Notes under the pieces: model-generated
Seen by the model: only the letters and a program-made list of their open reading frames with translations
What the model was told of the DNA's origin: nothing
The model's database searches: none
In this document: in pieces, positions 38,813 through 49,107 of the stretch
Position numbering within the stretch: the first letter of the stretch is position 1
How the letters are laid out: each line of letters starts with the position of its first letter
Translations under genes and position numbers: made by a program
Assembly (NCBI GenBank): GCA_933228895.1
Contig: OW121856.1
Location: 17,129,805-17,193,804, forward strand
Origin: Platycnemis pennipes
Taxonomy: Eukaryota; Arthropoda; Insecta; Odonata; Platycnemididae
Direction of reading: 5' to 3'
DNA length: 64,000 nucleotides

Positions 38813-40008
38813 CGGTCCGTACGTTCTCATCACTCAATGGTAACTGGGGCATCGATTTCTCACATCTGTTCCAACTTCACAATGAAACCAAATAAGTTAT
38901 CTCCATCGTTCTGGTCCCCTGACCTATTTAGAGGTTTTTATGATTGAAACAGACTTTGGATATCTCCAGGGTTCTCTTTTCCGGCAACCGTTTCGTAAAA
39001 TTATTTTCATATCCCACTTTTATGACAAATAAAAATTTTCATGCTCCCGGTTTCCTTTGGAAATTCGGAAAAGAAAGGTCTCTTTTGTATTTTGGCAGAG
39101 GCAATAAATGAAATAATGTCTGTATTCATAAAGGGATTTATATCGAAAAAAGGCGTCGATTTTTTTTAAGTGTATTCGTAGATCACGACTATCCTTCACA
39201 GACAAACCAGTCCTATGAAAGATTCCTTTTTGGGTTCACTGCATCCGTTCTAGTCTGGAAATCGGAAATTGGTAAACATAAAGGTTATTTCCATAGAATT
39301 TGAGAAGAGCCTTTTTTTGTGTGATAGTGTTTCTCAGGGCAACGCAGTGTGTCTGATCAGTCGGCTAGTGAGGGTGGAAGTCAAAAAATTAAAGTGCAAT
39401 GTCGAGTTAATGCACACCTTAAGATTGACGGCCCATGAGGAGGAACCTTACCACTTCAATTAGGTGAGGTACGAATCGGAAAAATTTCAAATTGAAACTA
39501 TTTCTAGCATGAATAAGGTTTGGATTCATAGGGAACGGAATGAATTCAACTTTAATGCAACATTTCTTTACAATATTTTTTTTAATACGAAACCTTTGTC
39601 ACATTTCTGTGGAGTTAATTGTCTCACATGTTAAAAAGAACTTGTGATGATGCAGAAGGCTTTGGAGTGGAAGGATTTGGAGTGCATGCTTGGAGAAGGA
39701 GCTAGGGGATATTTCCAGAGGAACTTCACCATCTACCGTCGAATATCAGTGCTTGAAAGTAAGTTCGCATGACTACAAAAATTTAGATTTTTTTTAGTTG
39801 TATTAGGGTACTACGCTGCACCAACTGGCCAGATTTTTGTGCGTACCGTGTTATCTAACTTTCATTATATACTTAGCTTTCAAACCCGGGGGTGGGGTTT
39901 TTGAACCCGTGAAATCTAAAATGGGCAGAGAAGCGTGTTAAAGATATGGCCATTGAGCAGGGAATAATGAGGTTTATAGGAAAACTAGTAAGGCAAAAAA
40001 ATTTATTT
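38813..40008. other. Unique sequence, nothing recognised
   Basis: Short frames only (38,750-38,947 overlapping the left edge, and 39,269-39,463), with no family features. Confidence 0.45.
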
Positions 40009-40016
40009 ATTTCAAC

Positions 40017-40595
40017 TAGGGATGGGTCGGTTCCACTTTTTTTCGGTTCCGGTTCGGTTCTTAACTTCGGTTCTCGGTTCCGATTCTCGGTTCCGTTTCT
40101 TAATTTATCACTTACTTTGCATTGCTTTGTGGTAAGATAAGATAATCCATAATTATTTTCCGAGACATACTGCTTGAAAAAGATTACCTACTTCATTATA
40201 TTTTAGTGTTATATTTACTATATTATGATATACCTAATTTACAAAAATGATATGAGGACTCATACCCCCAAAGGACGTGGACGTAACATACACAAATCAA
40301 TCAGAATATCCTTATTACGGCGGTATTTCATCACTTACTAGAATTGGATGCGATAAAATAAATAACATAGGCATTTTAACAACTGAATTAGAATAATTCG
40401 CGGCAACTTCGAAGCATGTAAGTACACTATTTCACCAGGTTTAAATGTGAAGCCTCCAGTATCAGAGTGTGAGCATGTTTCAAACTGGTTTTCGCGCAAA
40501 TTATTTCGGTACCGATTATTTTTGGCCTCGGTTCCGGTTCTAAGCTCAAGAACCGGTGGAACCGAGAACCGAAGAACCGAACCGACCCATCCCTA
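40017..40595. mobile_element. hAT-like MITE (579 bp) with 8-bp target-site duplication
   Basis: The terminal inverted repeat TAGGGATGGGTCGGTTC is at the left and its exact complement at the right. The flanking duplication ATTTCAAC is at 40,009-40,016 and 40,596-40,603. An 8-bp duplication with a TAGGGATG-type end fits the hAT superfamily. Both ends are sub-terminally enriched in cggttc/gaaccg motifs. It has no transposase coding, so it is non-autonomous. Confidence 0.9.
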
Positions 40596-40603
40596 ATTTC
40601 AAC

Positions 40604-41999
40604 TTACTTTCACCTGGAACCCCAAGTTTTCCAATTGGTCCCCCCAAAGGCCGAAAGCTGGATGTCTGGGAGCAACGAGAGATTGGCCTCCATTGCAAGG
40701 GCCCTGAATTGTTGAACGATATAACCTTTTTTAATCTCCCACCATCTATTAGTTGTTTCACCCACGGAAAACCCACCACCTATTCAACCTGCCCCTAATC
40801 CCTTTCCCATAATTCACCCTCACATTCCTTCCCACTCCCCTTCCCTGGCTGTTCCCTGACTGTATATAAAGGCACTCGACGAAAAATATTCGATTATGTA
40901 CCTGATGATGGTCTAACGGCTGAAAACGGTAGTACCAACAATAAACCAGTGGAATTCACAACTTTCTATCTCTTTACTACTCTCTTCAATTGATAAGCCA
41001 AAAGACAGTTTATGGAGATAGGGGCATTATATTTGTCTGGTAAAATAAGAAATGCACTTCACTGCCTCGGTGTCACTGACGCCATTGACACCGCCACTAT
41101 GTGGATATGTACAGAACTACAACTTATGGGGTGAACAGCGTACATCTCCCAGCAAGAATAATTAATCTACACGATATATTATAATGAGATGAATAAAAGA
41201 AAGAAAACAAATCTTAAAGCAATGAGACACAAAAATTTATCAGCTTTGACCAACGAAGTCGTCATCGTCATCAAACAAGACATTTACAACCAAAGTACTT
41301 CCTTTTGAAAATACTCCTAAAGAAATATTTTAAAACATTTTTGTTAATCAAATGTCTTAAGCATCTATAAAGGAGTGATATTTATGAAAAAATATGGCAT
41401 AATTCTATTTAGAAATCAATAGGCACATTGCCATAAATAGTTGTTGGAACGTAGGAAGACCACAGTCATCTTGCATGAACGCATACTACTATACCCCACA
41501 ATATAGAAACCACTGAATAATCAGACTTGAGCCTCAGTAAAAAATAACTATTTACAGGTTACCGATAATTAATGTCTATAACGAAATTAATTAGGTGATA
41601 TTCATTTCAAATGAGTTAAAGAAATAAGTATAATCTTATTTTTCCTTCAGCCGTTAGTCATTCAGATTCATTTAGTTTCCCTAATTATTGCAGCCACACT
41701 ACTTCATATTTAATTCCGGGACCATGTCTCTCAAAAATTTTTAATATATTTTTTTAATATGCTCCAGGTGATAAAATTAACATAAGATACCAAATGTATT
41801 TTTCAACATATTTATTTAACTTCTACGAATGAAGCTTATGGACATGAGATTTTCACCAAAAGTAATATTATGTTATTTTTCCGCCTTAAATGGTTGTCAG
41901 ATGCTATGGAAAAAAGATTATTTTTTTGTTTTATTGGGAAGGTGCTCGTAAGCAAAATTGATTTCCACTAATTGGAATAGATGAGTGATCGAGCATTGT
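40604..41999. other. Mostly unique; contains a TATA/CTGATGATGG...GAAA element-like stretch
   Basis: 40,860-40,975 reads tgtatataaagg, then cctgatgatggtc, gctgaaaacggtagt, aacaataaaccagtggaatt. It resembles the end of an unidentified mobile element and shares the CTGATGATG...GAAA theme with the hairpin at 43,861-44,054. The rest (41,000-42,000) is AT-rich with nothing recognised. Confidence 0.4.
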
Positions 42000-42170
42000 C
42001 ATTTTTTTCAAAGAACGGAAAAAGGTTAGGGAGATACCCAGCGTTACTATTAGCCTACTCATTCTGAAAGTCACCCACGGTTTCATTGCTAAACGCCCCA
42101 TCTTACGGGCGCACTACTAAACTCCATCGAGCATTCAAGTGACGTTTCGCTGCATCGCGATCGTCTGGAT
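42000..42170 (-). mobile_element. Degenerate SINE fragment (same family as 42,715-43,045)
   Basis: The minus strand shows the family's 3' text in worn form (gtagtgcgcccgtaagatgg, then ggctaatagtaacgctgggt, then atctccctaacc). There is no clear promoter boxes or duplication. Confidence 0.5.
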
Positions 42171-42714
42171 TTGAGATGAAACTGAATAGCATTAGTCAAT
42201 GTGGAAAAAGTTGACAAACACCAATATGGCATTCTCACTTGTCTAAGTACTCACCAATTGACTTCTGTCATTCACCATTGCATTGGGATGAAGAATTTGA
42301 GCGCTACACCATCTTACTGCTTACCTAGGAAGAAAAAAAAGTAGCCATTAACAAATAGAGGGAACCGATTTGGATGCGACACCCTAAAGTCAATTAGGAG
42401 GGGAGGATTGGATGTGCAATCAATGAGAATCAATCAGAACTTATATTTTGAATGTAAATACGAAATGAGTATCACACCAAATACAGCCAGTCATCGCACT
42501 TAAGGTGGGAGAACCAAAATCTTTAGGTGCTACACTTAACCGATTCTGAAATCCAAAGCTATGGCTGCGTTATCCAGAAGCTCCATTTCGCTGGTATTTT
42601 GCACAACCAATGCGTGACCAATGTTCGCTTTGATTCGCAGGCCACAGCTATGCACTATCAGCTGATGCGTCTTTTAAAATCCAGTCATACGTAGTTTCAG
42701 TTAGTGTAGGAATC
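42171..42714. other. Unique sequence, nothing recognised
   Basis: No coding or repeat features found. Confidence 0.5.
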
Positions 42715-43045
42715 GGATTAGTGTAGTAGCTAGAGTACCGGCCTCCCACCCGAGGGCCCAGGATCGATTCCCTACAGAGCGAATTTTTCAGTGGTAAATC
42801 GGCCTCTACTTGTTTGTCTATTGGAGGGCATTTCAAGGCCAGTAACTTGTCCGTCGGATAGGACGTTAAGCCGTGGTGCCCTTGGCGCCCATCGTTTAAA
42901 GAAGGCTAATGCCGACGCCGGGTTTCTCTCCCCCCTTCCTTCATTACCTGAAATTTTCATACCATTAACAAATTACCCATCTACCCTAAATGGCGCAAAT
43001 GACATTAAGTGTCGGTCGCCTGCCCTGAATAACTAACAGTGTATC
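42715..43045 (+). mobile_element. tRNA-derived SINE, best local copy of its family
   Basis: The head has an A-box-like gtagtagctagagtacc and a B-box-like ggatcgattccct at about 42,770. The body follows: gtccgtcggataggacgt, tggtgcccttggcgcccat and gccgacgccgggtttctctc. Related copies lie at 37,490-37,750, 42,000-42,170 and 55,614-55,890. Open frames here on both strands translate the repeat and are not genes. Confidence 0.75.
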
Positions 43046-43860
43046 ACGACCCTGCTTTTGTTTTCCAGGATCTGTGGTAGAGCCTATCTAGAACAAGTGA
43101 GGGTAAAACTTCACTTTCGACAGGAAAGCTATACGACTATTTGTGACTGTGAGTTGCGGGAGTTTGGTTTAAGAGAGCCTAGGCGACGGATCAAGAGATA
43201 TCTCTCCATGCACCTTAATTAGAGAAGGTATTTTGAAATACTGTTTTCTTGCTCATGTAGATTGAAGCGTCTTGGTAGTTTACATATTGATCTTTTCTCC
43301 TTTACCTCCGTTATGTTTCAGACATTGAAGACACTGCAGTTTCTGCAGTCGGAACTGAGCGGACGGGACAAAATTAGGTAATGATGGGGTGAGAAAGGGA
43401 TTGCATAGAGTTTGAACTAAACCCTCTGTATATACAGTCAATTGCAATGGTTCCTTCAATCCTCCAGTAGAGATATTGTCAGTCATAGAAATGGCAATTG
43501 ACGAGAGTTCAGCGAACCGTTAATGGGTTTTGAAACTATTTCAAGGATTCTTAAATTATTTGAATAGCATATGTTTAATACTATTAGCAAGGGAATGTTT
43601 TATGATTTCCCACTTGAGACTCAATGACACTTGGGCCTCAAAGATTTTGGTTTAAAGTTCCTGCCACTTACGCTTAAACCCATTTTCGACCTGGATGGAG
43701 CCTATTTTGATAAAATGCAGCTAAAAGAAGGTTTTTTTGTAAAAAGGCTTTCTCTTTTGTGACTTAACTCAAACCACTGGTCTCTTCAATCTAACCATCC
43801 CAAACCCAACTTTAATCTACCTCCATTGTTTCAGGCGTAACTTTATGGAATTTGTTTAGC
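43046..43860. other. Unique sequence, nothing recognised
   Basis: Only a 68-codon minus frame (43,280-43,486), without features. Confidence 0.45.
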
Positions 43861-44054
43861 ATATTGAATGAGAAGCGGTAACTTTGTAATTCCACATGTA
43901 TTTAATGGAAACACATGTATTTATTCGACGTAGCACGTCATCTTCAGGTGATCAGGTGATGACATCAACCTGATGATGACGTGCTATGTCGAAACCTATG
44001 TCGTTTCCAATAAATACATGTGGAAGTACAAAGTTACCGCTTCTCATTCAATAT
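43861..44054. mobile_element. Hairpin (foldback) element, 194 bp
   Basis: Outer arms of 44 bp (43,861-43,904 and 44,011-44,054) pair with one mismatch. The complementarity continues inward through a cgacrtagcacgtcat block, so almost the whole element is two inverted copies of one unit of about 95 bp, around a short centre near 43,955. The plus-strand unit has CTGATGATGAC, gtcGAAACC and tatgtc in order, which resembles a hammerhead ribozyme core but with an extra U after CUGAUGA. Confidence 0.8.
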
Positions 44055-45374
44055 TCAATCTACCTGTTTTTTTCAATTCTCACCGCTTTTCCTTCTTCTT
44101 TGTGTCGTATTGAAGTTCCAGGAATAATAAAAGGAAGAGATTTAGACTAAACGGGGGCAGGGTGATTTAGATTCTCTTAAAAACCACTGCAACGAGCCTT
44201 TTCTTGTGTATGTGCATTTCACAAGAGTCTTGACGCTCTTAACACTTCAGCATTTCGGTAATCGTGCCAACCTGGTGGAAATACTGAGTGCACTTTAAAG
44301 GGAAAGCAAATGGATCGTCAAAAGGAAATGGAAGAGAGCAGAGGATAGTGCTGTGAAATTGACTGACAACTTGTCGGTACCATTTGGACGTTTTCATTAA
44401 ATGATGCCACCTCTTCAGAGCAAGGTCATCAAGGGAATCGGGGGAATCAATGAGTGAATTGGATCATGAGATGAAACGGATGATGTTCCAATCGATGGGC
44501 AAATTACAGATCAAAGGGACGGAAGGTGGCACGAAAAGGTAAATTGAGACCAGACGAAATCAGAGAATGAGATAAAACATGTCCCCATTCATCTAGGTGG
44601 CTGCATAGAGAAATAATATGTTTACGATACTCATCTCATTCTTAGCAGGAAATATTGATATAGAATGCAAGAATTAGCGCAGTAGAAGTTAATCTGTAAC
44701 TATTATCTTCAACATTTTTTCCAATTTGTCATTTTTAAAATAAAGACTTTATAGAGAGCCAGAAAGACATGAGCTGACACTTTTTGGAAAAAATTGGCAG
44801 GAAATTTGAAGTTTATGAACTCAGATCTGTCTGCAATACAGATTTGTCTCTAATAATGGGAATTATTAACTTGATATTTCTCTGCTGGGACATATCTTAA
44901 TAATTCATAGAACTATATCGAAAATAGAATTGTATCTTTTTTCCATTTGTATCTTTACAAACTCATATATTTTTAGTATTTTCCAAATATATATCGATAA
45001 GAGGTAAAAAATCAGGACCGCGTTAAGCAATAGCTTCAGTGATTTTTTTTGGCTTAGATGTTAATTTTCTCTAGAGGATGAACTCATTGCATATGGCAAT
45101 AACTGTGAAAAATAATGCATAAAACCGAATTTACAAAGTCAATGAGACGAATATTTTATGATCTAGTATACTAGTATTAGATATATTGTAAATCATTCAA
45201 CAAAAAAAGACGAAATTAGAAAAAAACTGGCTGAAGTTAGCCAAACGCAGCCAATGTCTGATATGAACACATACAAGACTAAAATATACAAAAATACATC
45301 TTTCAATGCCAGGAGTGGACAAACTAATACCTTCGATACCTCGTCGCACATTTTATTGGCTTAAATGGCTAAAG
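44055..45374. other. Unique AT-rich sequence, nothing recognised
   Basis: No open frame above background and no repeat structure found. Confidence 0.5.
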
Positions 45375-45429
45375 TAACAAATGCAAAGCTCGCGAGCTAG
45401 CCGCGAAAACTTTAACGGAGTCACCCGCT
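45375..45429. repeat. Outer inverted repeat (55 bp) around the interrupted tRNA-like gene, left arm
   Basis: Pairs with 51,264-51,318 with one mismatch out of 55. The core includes the palindromic ctcgcgag. The two arms now lie 5.8 kb apart, but only 159 bp apart once the LINE and one target duplication are subtracted. This shows that both flanks belonged to one small element. Confidence 0.9.
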
Positions 45430-45473
45430 GAGGTGCACGAATGCAAGATATTCCACAGAGAAAAAAATCATTC

Positions 45474-45543
45474 GCCTTGACCGGGACTCGAACCCGGACC
45501 CCCTGATTCCCGGCCAAGTGCTCTACCAGTTGAGCTACCAAGG
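45474..45543 (-). tRNA. tRNA-like gene interrupted by the LINE (positions 2-72)
   Basis: Minus strand, folds as a class I tRNA: D arm GCTC/GAGC, anticodon arm CTTGG/TCAGG (with G-U pairs), T arm CCGGG-TTCGAGT-CCCGG, and acceptor strands paired at six of seven positions (position 1 is separated by the insertion). A Pol III-type T run follows. The anticodon loop CCGGGAA would give GGG (Pro) but has C instead of the near-universal U33, so it may be a pseudogene or SINE-type copy. Perfect 13-bp inverted repeats (ttccacagagaaa) sit on both sides (45,451-45,463 and, beyond the LINE, 51,226-51,238). Confidence 0.75.
45537..45543. repeat. Target-site duplication of the Tx1-type LINE, 3' side
   Basis: ACCAAGG on the plus strand (CCTTGGT in the LINE's orientation), tRNA positions 2-8. 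It is repeated at 51,212-51,218. Confidence 0.88.
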
Positions 45544-45827
45544 GGTTCAAATTTTTTTTATTGCGGTGGATTTCTTTCGTGTCCAGAGGACATACAAGTA
45601 CATATCTTCAAAAAAATTAACACACTCAAAAATTAGTCTACAGTGACAAAGTAAGAACAAACAGAAGGTGAAATCTTAATGAAAAAGGGAGAAAAAACAT
45701 GAGAGTGACTTGGTAGACGTCTCAAAAAGAGGGGAGGTGGCGGGCCGGACACCTCGTCTCCTTGCCGCACCCGACCCGTGTCATTCTGTTGGCGACCAGT
45801 GCACAGTGTCTTTCACGCTGATGCTGC

Positions 45828-48800
45828 TCAGTCCCCGAAGCTGGCCCTGAGGTGCTCACGCACCTGCCTCTTCACCTCCTCGGGCACTTCCCGGAGCACT
45901 GGAGAGTGTAAGCATCGCAGGAGAAGATGGTGACTAGAATAGGGGAGTCGGTTTAGTCGGGCGTGAACCAGGGAGGACACTAGTACGGCCAATGTGACCG
46001 CTTTAAAAAAGGGGAAAAGCCGGAAGTTAAGGGTAATTAAATTTTGCAGTGAAATTACACAATTGCCAAAGATATCAAACATTTTGTAGATTTTCTTTAG
46101 CACCTCCCATTCGAGTAAACGCTCATCGCAGCCCACTACGTAATGAACCAATGAGTCCACCCGCCGGCAAAGAGGACAGCGGGGAGAGTCGGAGAGTCTC
46201 ATTTTGAATTTATTCTCGAGGGTGGGCAGCAGGTTGCCAATAACCGCGTACATCGTACTCCGCAACTGAGCATCCTTACAAGACGCATTCCAGTTGCGGA
46301 ACGAAGGCGCCGATCCTGTGCCCGCCGCTACTACATGAGGACGAACCATCCGCCGGTACATCACCCTCGAGACGAAGGCTTCTCCAGGCATCAGGGCGTC
46401 CACGGCTCGCAACATAAAGGTTTCAGCCTGCCTGAAGGGCGGACTGTGATGTGCGAAGTCTAGAGCATCTTTCGCCATCTCCCTCCACGCCGGCCGATCG
46501 TCACCTAGAGCGCCGGCGTGGAGTTTCGCGTACATAGTGTGAGCCTTGACTAGAATATGAGTGAGGCCTAGTCCGCCCTGTACTGGGGGACTGTAAAGCT
46601 GCACCCTCGAGATTTTCTTTACGTGATTTTTCCAAATAAACCTATTCGTAGCTATAATCAACTCAGCGTGCACCCGGGGGGATAACGGCCAGATGTGGGC
46701 CACGTGCCAGATCCTGGGCCGTATGAACTGCTCCAGGAGACGAACCCGGGCCGTGAGCGGGATGTTCGGTGACGAATACACTGCCGCCGTCCACTTCACT
46801 TGCCGGGCCGCCTCCCCCCAGTTACGATCCAAGGCTACCTGCAGGGAAGGATCCCAATGGTGGCCAAGGATCTTGATGGGGGGCGTGGCAAGCCGCCAGT
46901 TGTACGCGGATGGACTCTGGAGCCTTCCCGCGAAGGGGAGATAACATGATTTGTCGTTGTTCACGAAGAGGCCACCGGGCTCGTACTCGGACAAGACTTC
47001 TCTTATCACGCGAAACTGATCCCGGTGACCTACAAACAGAGTCAAATCATCCGCATACAACACCCCGGTGTGCAATGCACCACGAAGTTCCACCCCCACC
47101 CCCCGCCCGGCCAAAGCCCGGATCACAGGATCCATGGCGAAGCTAAACAGGAGCATGGAGAGCGGACACCCCTGACGCACCGAGTTGGATATAGCGAATG
47201 GTTGGGAAATTTCCCCCTGGAATCTAATTCGAGACGTGACGTTAGAATACAAAATTTTGAGTACGCGAATGAAACTTTCCGGGAAAGCCATCTTTCGAAG
47301 GATCAATATGATGAATTCAAAGCGGACGAAGTCAAATGCTTTTGTCAGGTCAACCGCAAGCAAAGAAACCGGAACCGAGTGCTTTTGTGCAGCGAAAGTG
47401 ACGTTTTGGATATACAAAGCCGCGTCCAAAATATTCCGGGACGGGGAGACCGCATGTTGGAGATCAGAGAGGACGAATTTGGAGACCGAATAGAGGCGCG
47501 CACGGAGAACATGCGTGAATATTTTGTAATCCGAGTTAAGAAGGGAAATCGGCCGGTAGTCGTGAAGCGATGCCGGGCGTCCCTTCTTCGGGATCAACGA
47601 GATCAGCTCGTCTCGTTGACTTTCAGTCAGAGAGCCGCGCGAAATAATCGCGTTAAACAAGCGAGCCAAAAGGGGGCGTAGAGAGTCCCAATATGCGGTG
47701 TAGAACTCGAACGGAAGGCCATCCCAGCCGGGCGCTTTTCCTGTCGGGAAGGAGCTAGAAACGGCATCCAACTCCGATTCCTGAATTTCCTTCGTCAGGT
47801 CATTAATCGCGTCAGAGGGTAAGGTAGGGAGGTTTGGGAGGGAAGGGCAGTCCTCCTCCCTCCACGCCCCGTATCGGTTGAAAGTCGCTTGATAATAACC
47901 AGCGGCGGAAGACAAAACGTCTCCCTCCGCGGCAGCGTCTTGTGGCATGGAGCCGGGATCGCTCATGCGGAGAGACCGCTTGAGTTCTGCCAGCGTAAGA
48001 GGACCCCAGATATCCGGGTCCATCTCCCTCTGCCAACGTTGCGGAGCGTGCCTTTTCAACTCGAACTGCAGCAGTCCACACTTGAGACGATGCAATTGCT
48101 CATAGTATCTCGGTGGACGAGGGTCCAACTCGAGAAACTCAGAGAGAGCAGAACGGATAAAGGCCACGGTGTTCGAAAGGCTAATTTGCCACTGCCTCGT
48201 CGCCCAGCGGAGGGACCGTGCGATCTCACGTTTGAAGACGCGGTCCCACCAATCGACGAGGTCAGATGATCCCGAAGGCGCGGTGGCGAGAAGCTCGCCG
48301 ATTCTCGCGCCAATGCTCTCTCTGTGAGCTTCCTCCAAGAGGAAGTTACAATTCAGACGCCAAAGCTTACCGATGCGAGGCGTATACGAGGGGGGTTGAG
48401 GCGGCAGGGAGAAGCGGGCAAGGATAAAATGGTGGTCGGATAGGGAATGGGGAGAGGTTTGGGTATTTTGGAAAGAGGGTGTAAGGGATTTGGATAGGAA
48501 GAGGTAATCAATTCTCGTCCACGAGGAACGGCTGACTCTGGTGTAAGGAATCACGGGTGCAGGAAATAAAACTGCAGCGTCCGTCGCGCGAATCGCGTCG
48601 AGCAAATGCTCGAGCGCCCGGCTGGGACGGTAGGTCAGGCGGTCGCGATTTGAAATACTGTCCTCCCGTCGATAAATTGCATTAAAATCTCCTCCGAGGA
48701 TGGCTTTCCCGGAGAAACAGTGCAAATAATTCAAGAGCGAGACCGAGAAGAGAGACTCCCTCTCCGCTCGACGTCCCTCACCAGCGGGGGCATATATGTT

Positions 48801-49085
48801 GATGAAATGAATACCCGCTGCAACAAGCGCTATAATCCGGCCGTCAGGGTGGCGCCGCACCGCGCGCACAGGAATTGTGCGACGCACAAGTGTGGTGACG
48901 CCACCCCTTGGACCGTAGAAATTGCTGAATTCATCGTAGACGGCGTCACGCCAAACGACGCCGTCTACCGTTTCCTGAAGTAGGATAACGTCTGCCTGAA
49001 GGGCCAAGAAACAGGATTTAATGACGTTAATTTTCGGCGGCGAGGAAACCCCCGCCGTGTTGAAAGTGATGACACAAAGACTCAT
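45828..49085 (-). CDS. LINE ORF2: endonuclease / reverse transcriptase (1,085 aa)
   Basis: Nicks target DNA and copies the element's RNA in place. The start ATG at 49,083-49,085 lies 22 bp after the ORF1 stop, so translation probably relies on reinitiation. Endonuclease, residues 1-225: N9 in TFNTAG, E38 in LLQETV, INIYAPAGE near 96, D133/N135 in GGDFNAI, D193 in RIDYLFLS, and D217/H218 in SDHH, so all expected catalytic positions are present. RT, about 448-745: GKAPGWDGLPFEFY, ISLIPKKG, RPISLLNSDYKIF, AVDLTKAFD (D579), VRQGCPLS (about 636) and YADD (677-680). A C-terminal zinc knuckle has C970/C973/H981/C986. No stop or frameshift was seen. Length and order match L1/Tx1 ORF2. The small plus-strand frames in this interval are shadows. 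Confidence 0.94.
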   Translation of the reverse strand: MSLCVITFNTAGVSSPPKINVIKSCFLALQADVILLQETVDGVVWRDAVYDEFSNFYGPRGGVTTLVRRTIPVRAVRRHPDGRIIALVAAGIHFINIYAPAGEGRRAERESLFSVSLLNYLHCFSGKAILGGDFNAIYRREDSISNRDRLTYRPSRALEHLLDAIRATDAAVLFPAPVIPYTRVSRSSWTRIDYLFLSKSLTPSFQNTQTSPHSLSDHHFILARFSLPPQPPSYTPRIGKLWRLNCNFLLEEAHRESIGARIGELLATAPSGSSDLVDWWDRVFKREIARSLRWATRQWQISLSNTVAFIRSALSEFLELDPRPPRYYEQLHRLKCGLLQFELKRHAPQRWQREMDPDIWGPLTLAELKRSLRMSDPGSMPQDAAAEGDVLSSAAGYYQATFNRYGAWREEDCPSLPNLPTLPSDAINDLTKEIQESELDAVSSSFPTGKAPGWDGLPFEFYTAYWDSLRPLLARLFNAIISRGSLTESQRDELISLIPKKGRPASLHDYRPISLLNSDYKIFTHVLRARLYSVSKFVLSDLQHAVSPSRNILDAALYIQNVTFAAQKHSVPVSLLAVDLTKAFDFVRFEFIILILRKMAFPESFIRVLKILYSNVTSRIRFQGEISQPFAISNSVRQGCPLSMLLFSFAMDPVIRALAGRGVGVELRGALHTGVLYADDLTLFVGHRDQFRVIREVLSEYEPGGLFVNNDKSCYLPFAGRLQSPSAYNWRLATPPIKILGHHWDPSLQVALDRNWGEAARQVKWTAAVYSSPNIPLTARVRLLEQFIRPRIWHVAHIWPLSPRVHAELIIATNRFIWKNHVKKISRVQLYSPPVQGGLGLTHILVKAHTMYAKLHAGALGDDRPAWREMAKDALDFAHHSPPFRQAETFMLRAVDALMPGEAFVSRVMYRRMVRPHVVAAGTGSAPSFRNWNASCKDAQLRSTMYAVIGNLLPTLENKFKMRLSDSPRCPLCRRVDSLVHYVVGCDERLLEWEVLKKIYKMFDIFGNCVISLQNLITLNFRLFPFFKAVTLAVLVSSLVHARLNRLPYSSHHLLLRCLHSPVLREVPEEVKRQVREHLRASFGD

Positions 49086-49107
49086 AATGGAGGGAACTAA
49101 GCGTAAG

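Noticed and set aside
45353..45550. 65-codon frame reading LVAQLVEHLAGNQGVRVRVP
   Set aside because: A well-known artefact of translating tRNA-like sequence. The DNA folds as a tRNA.
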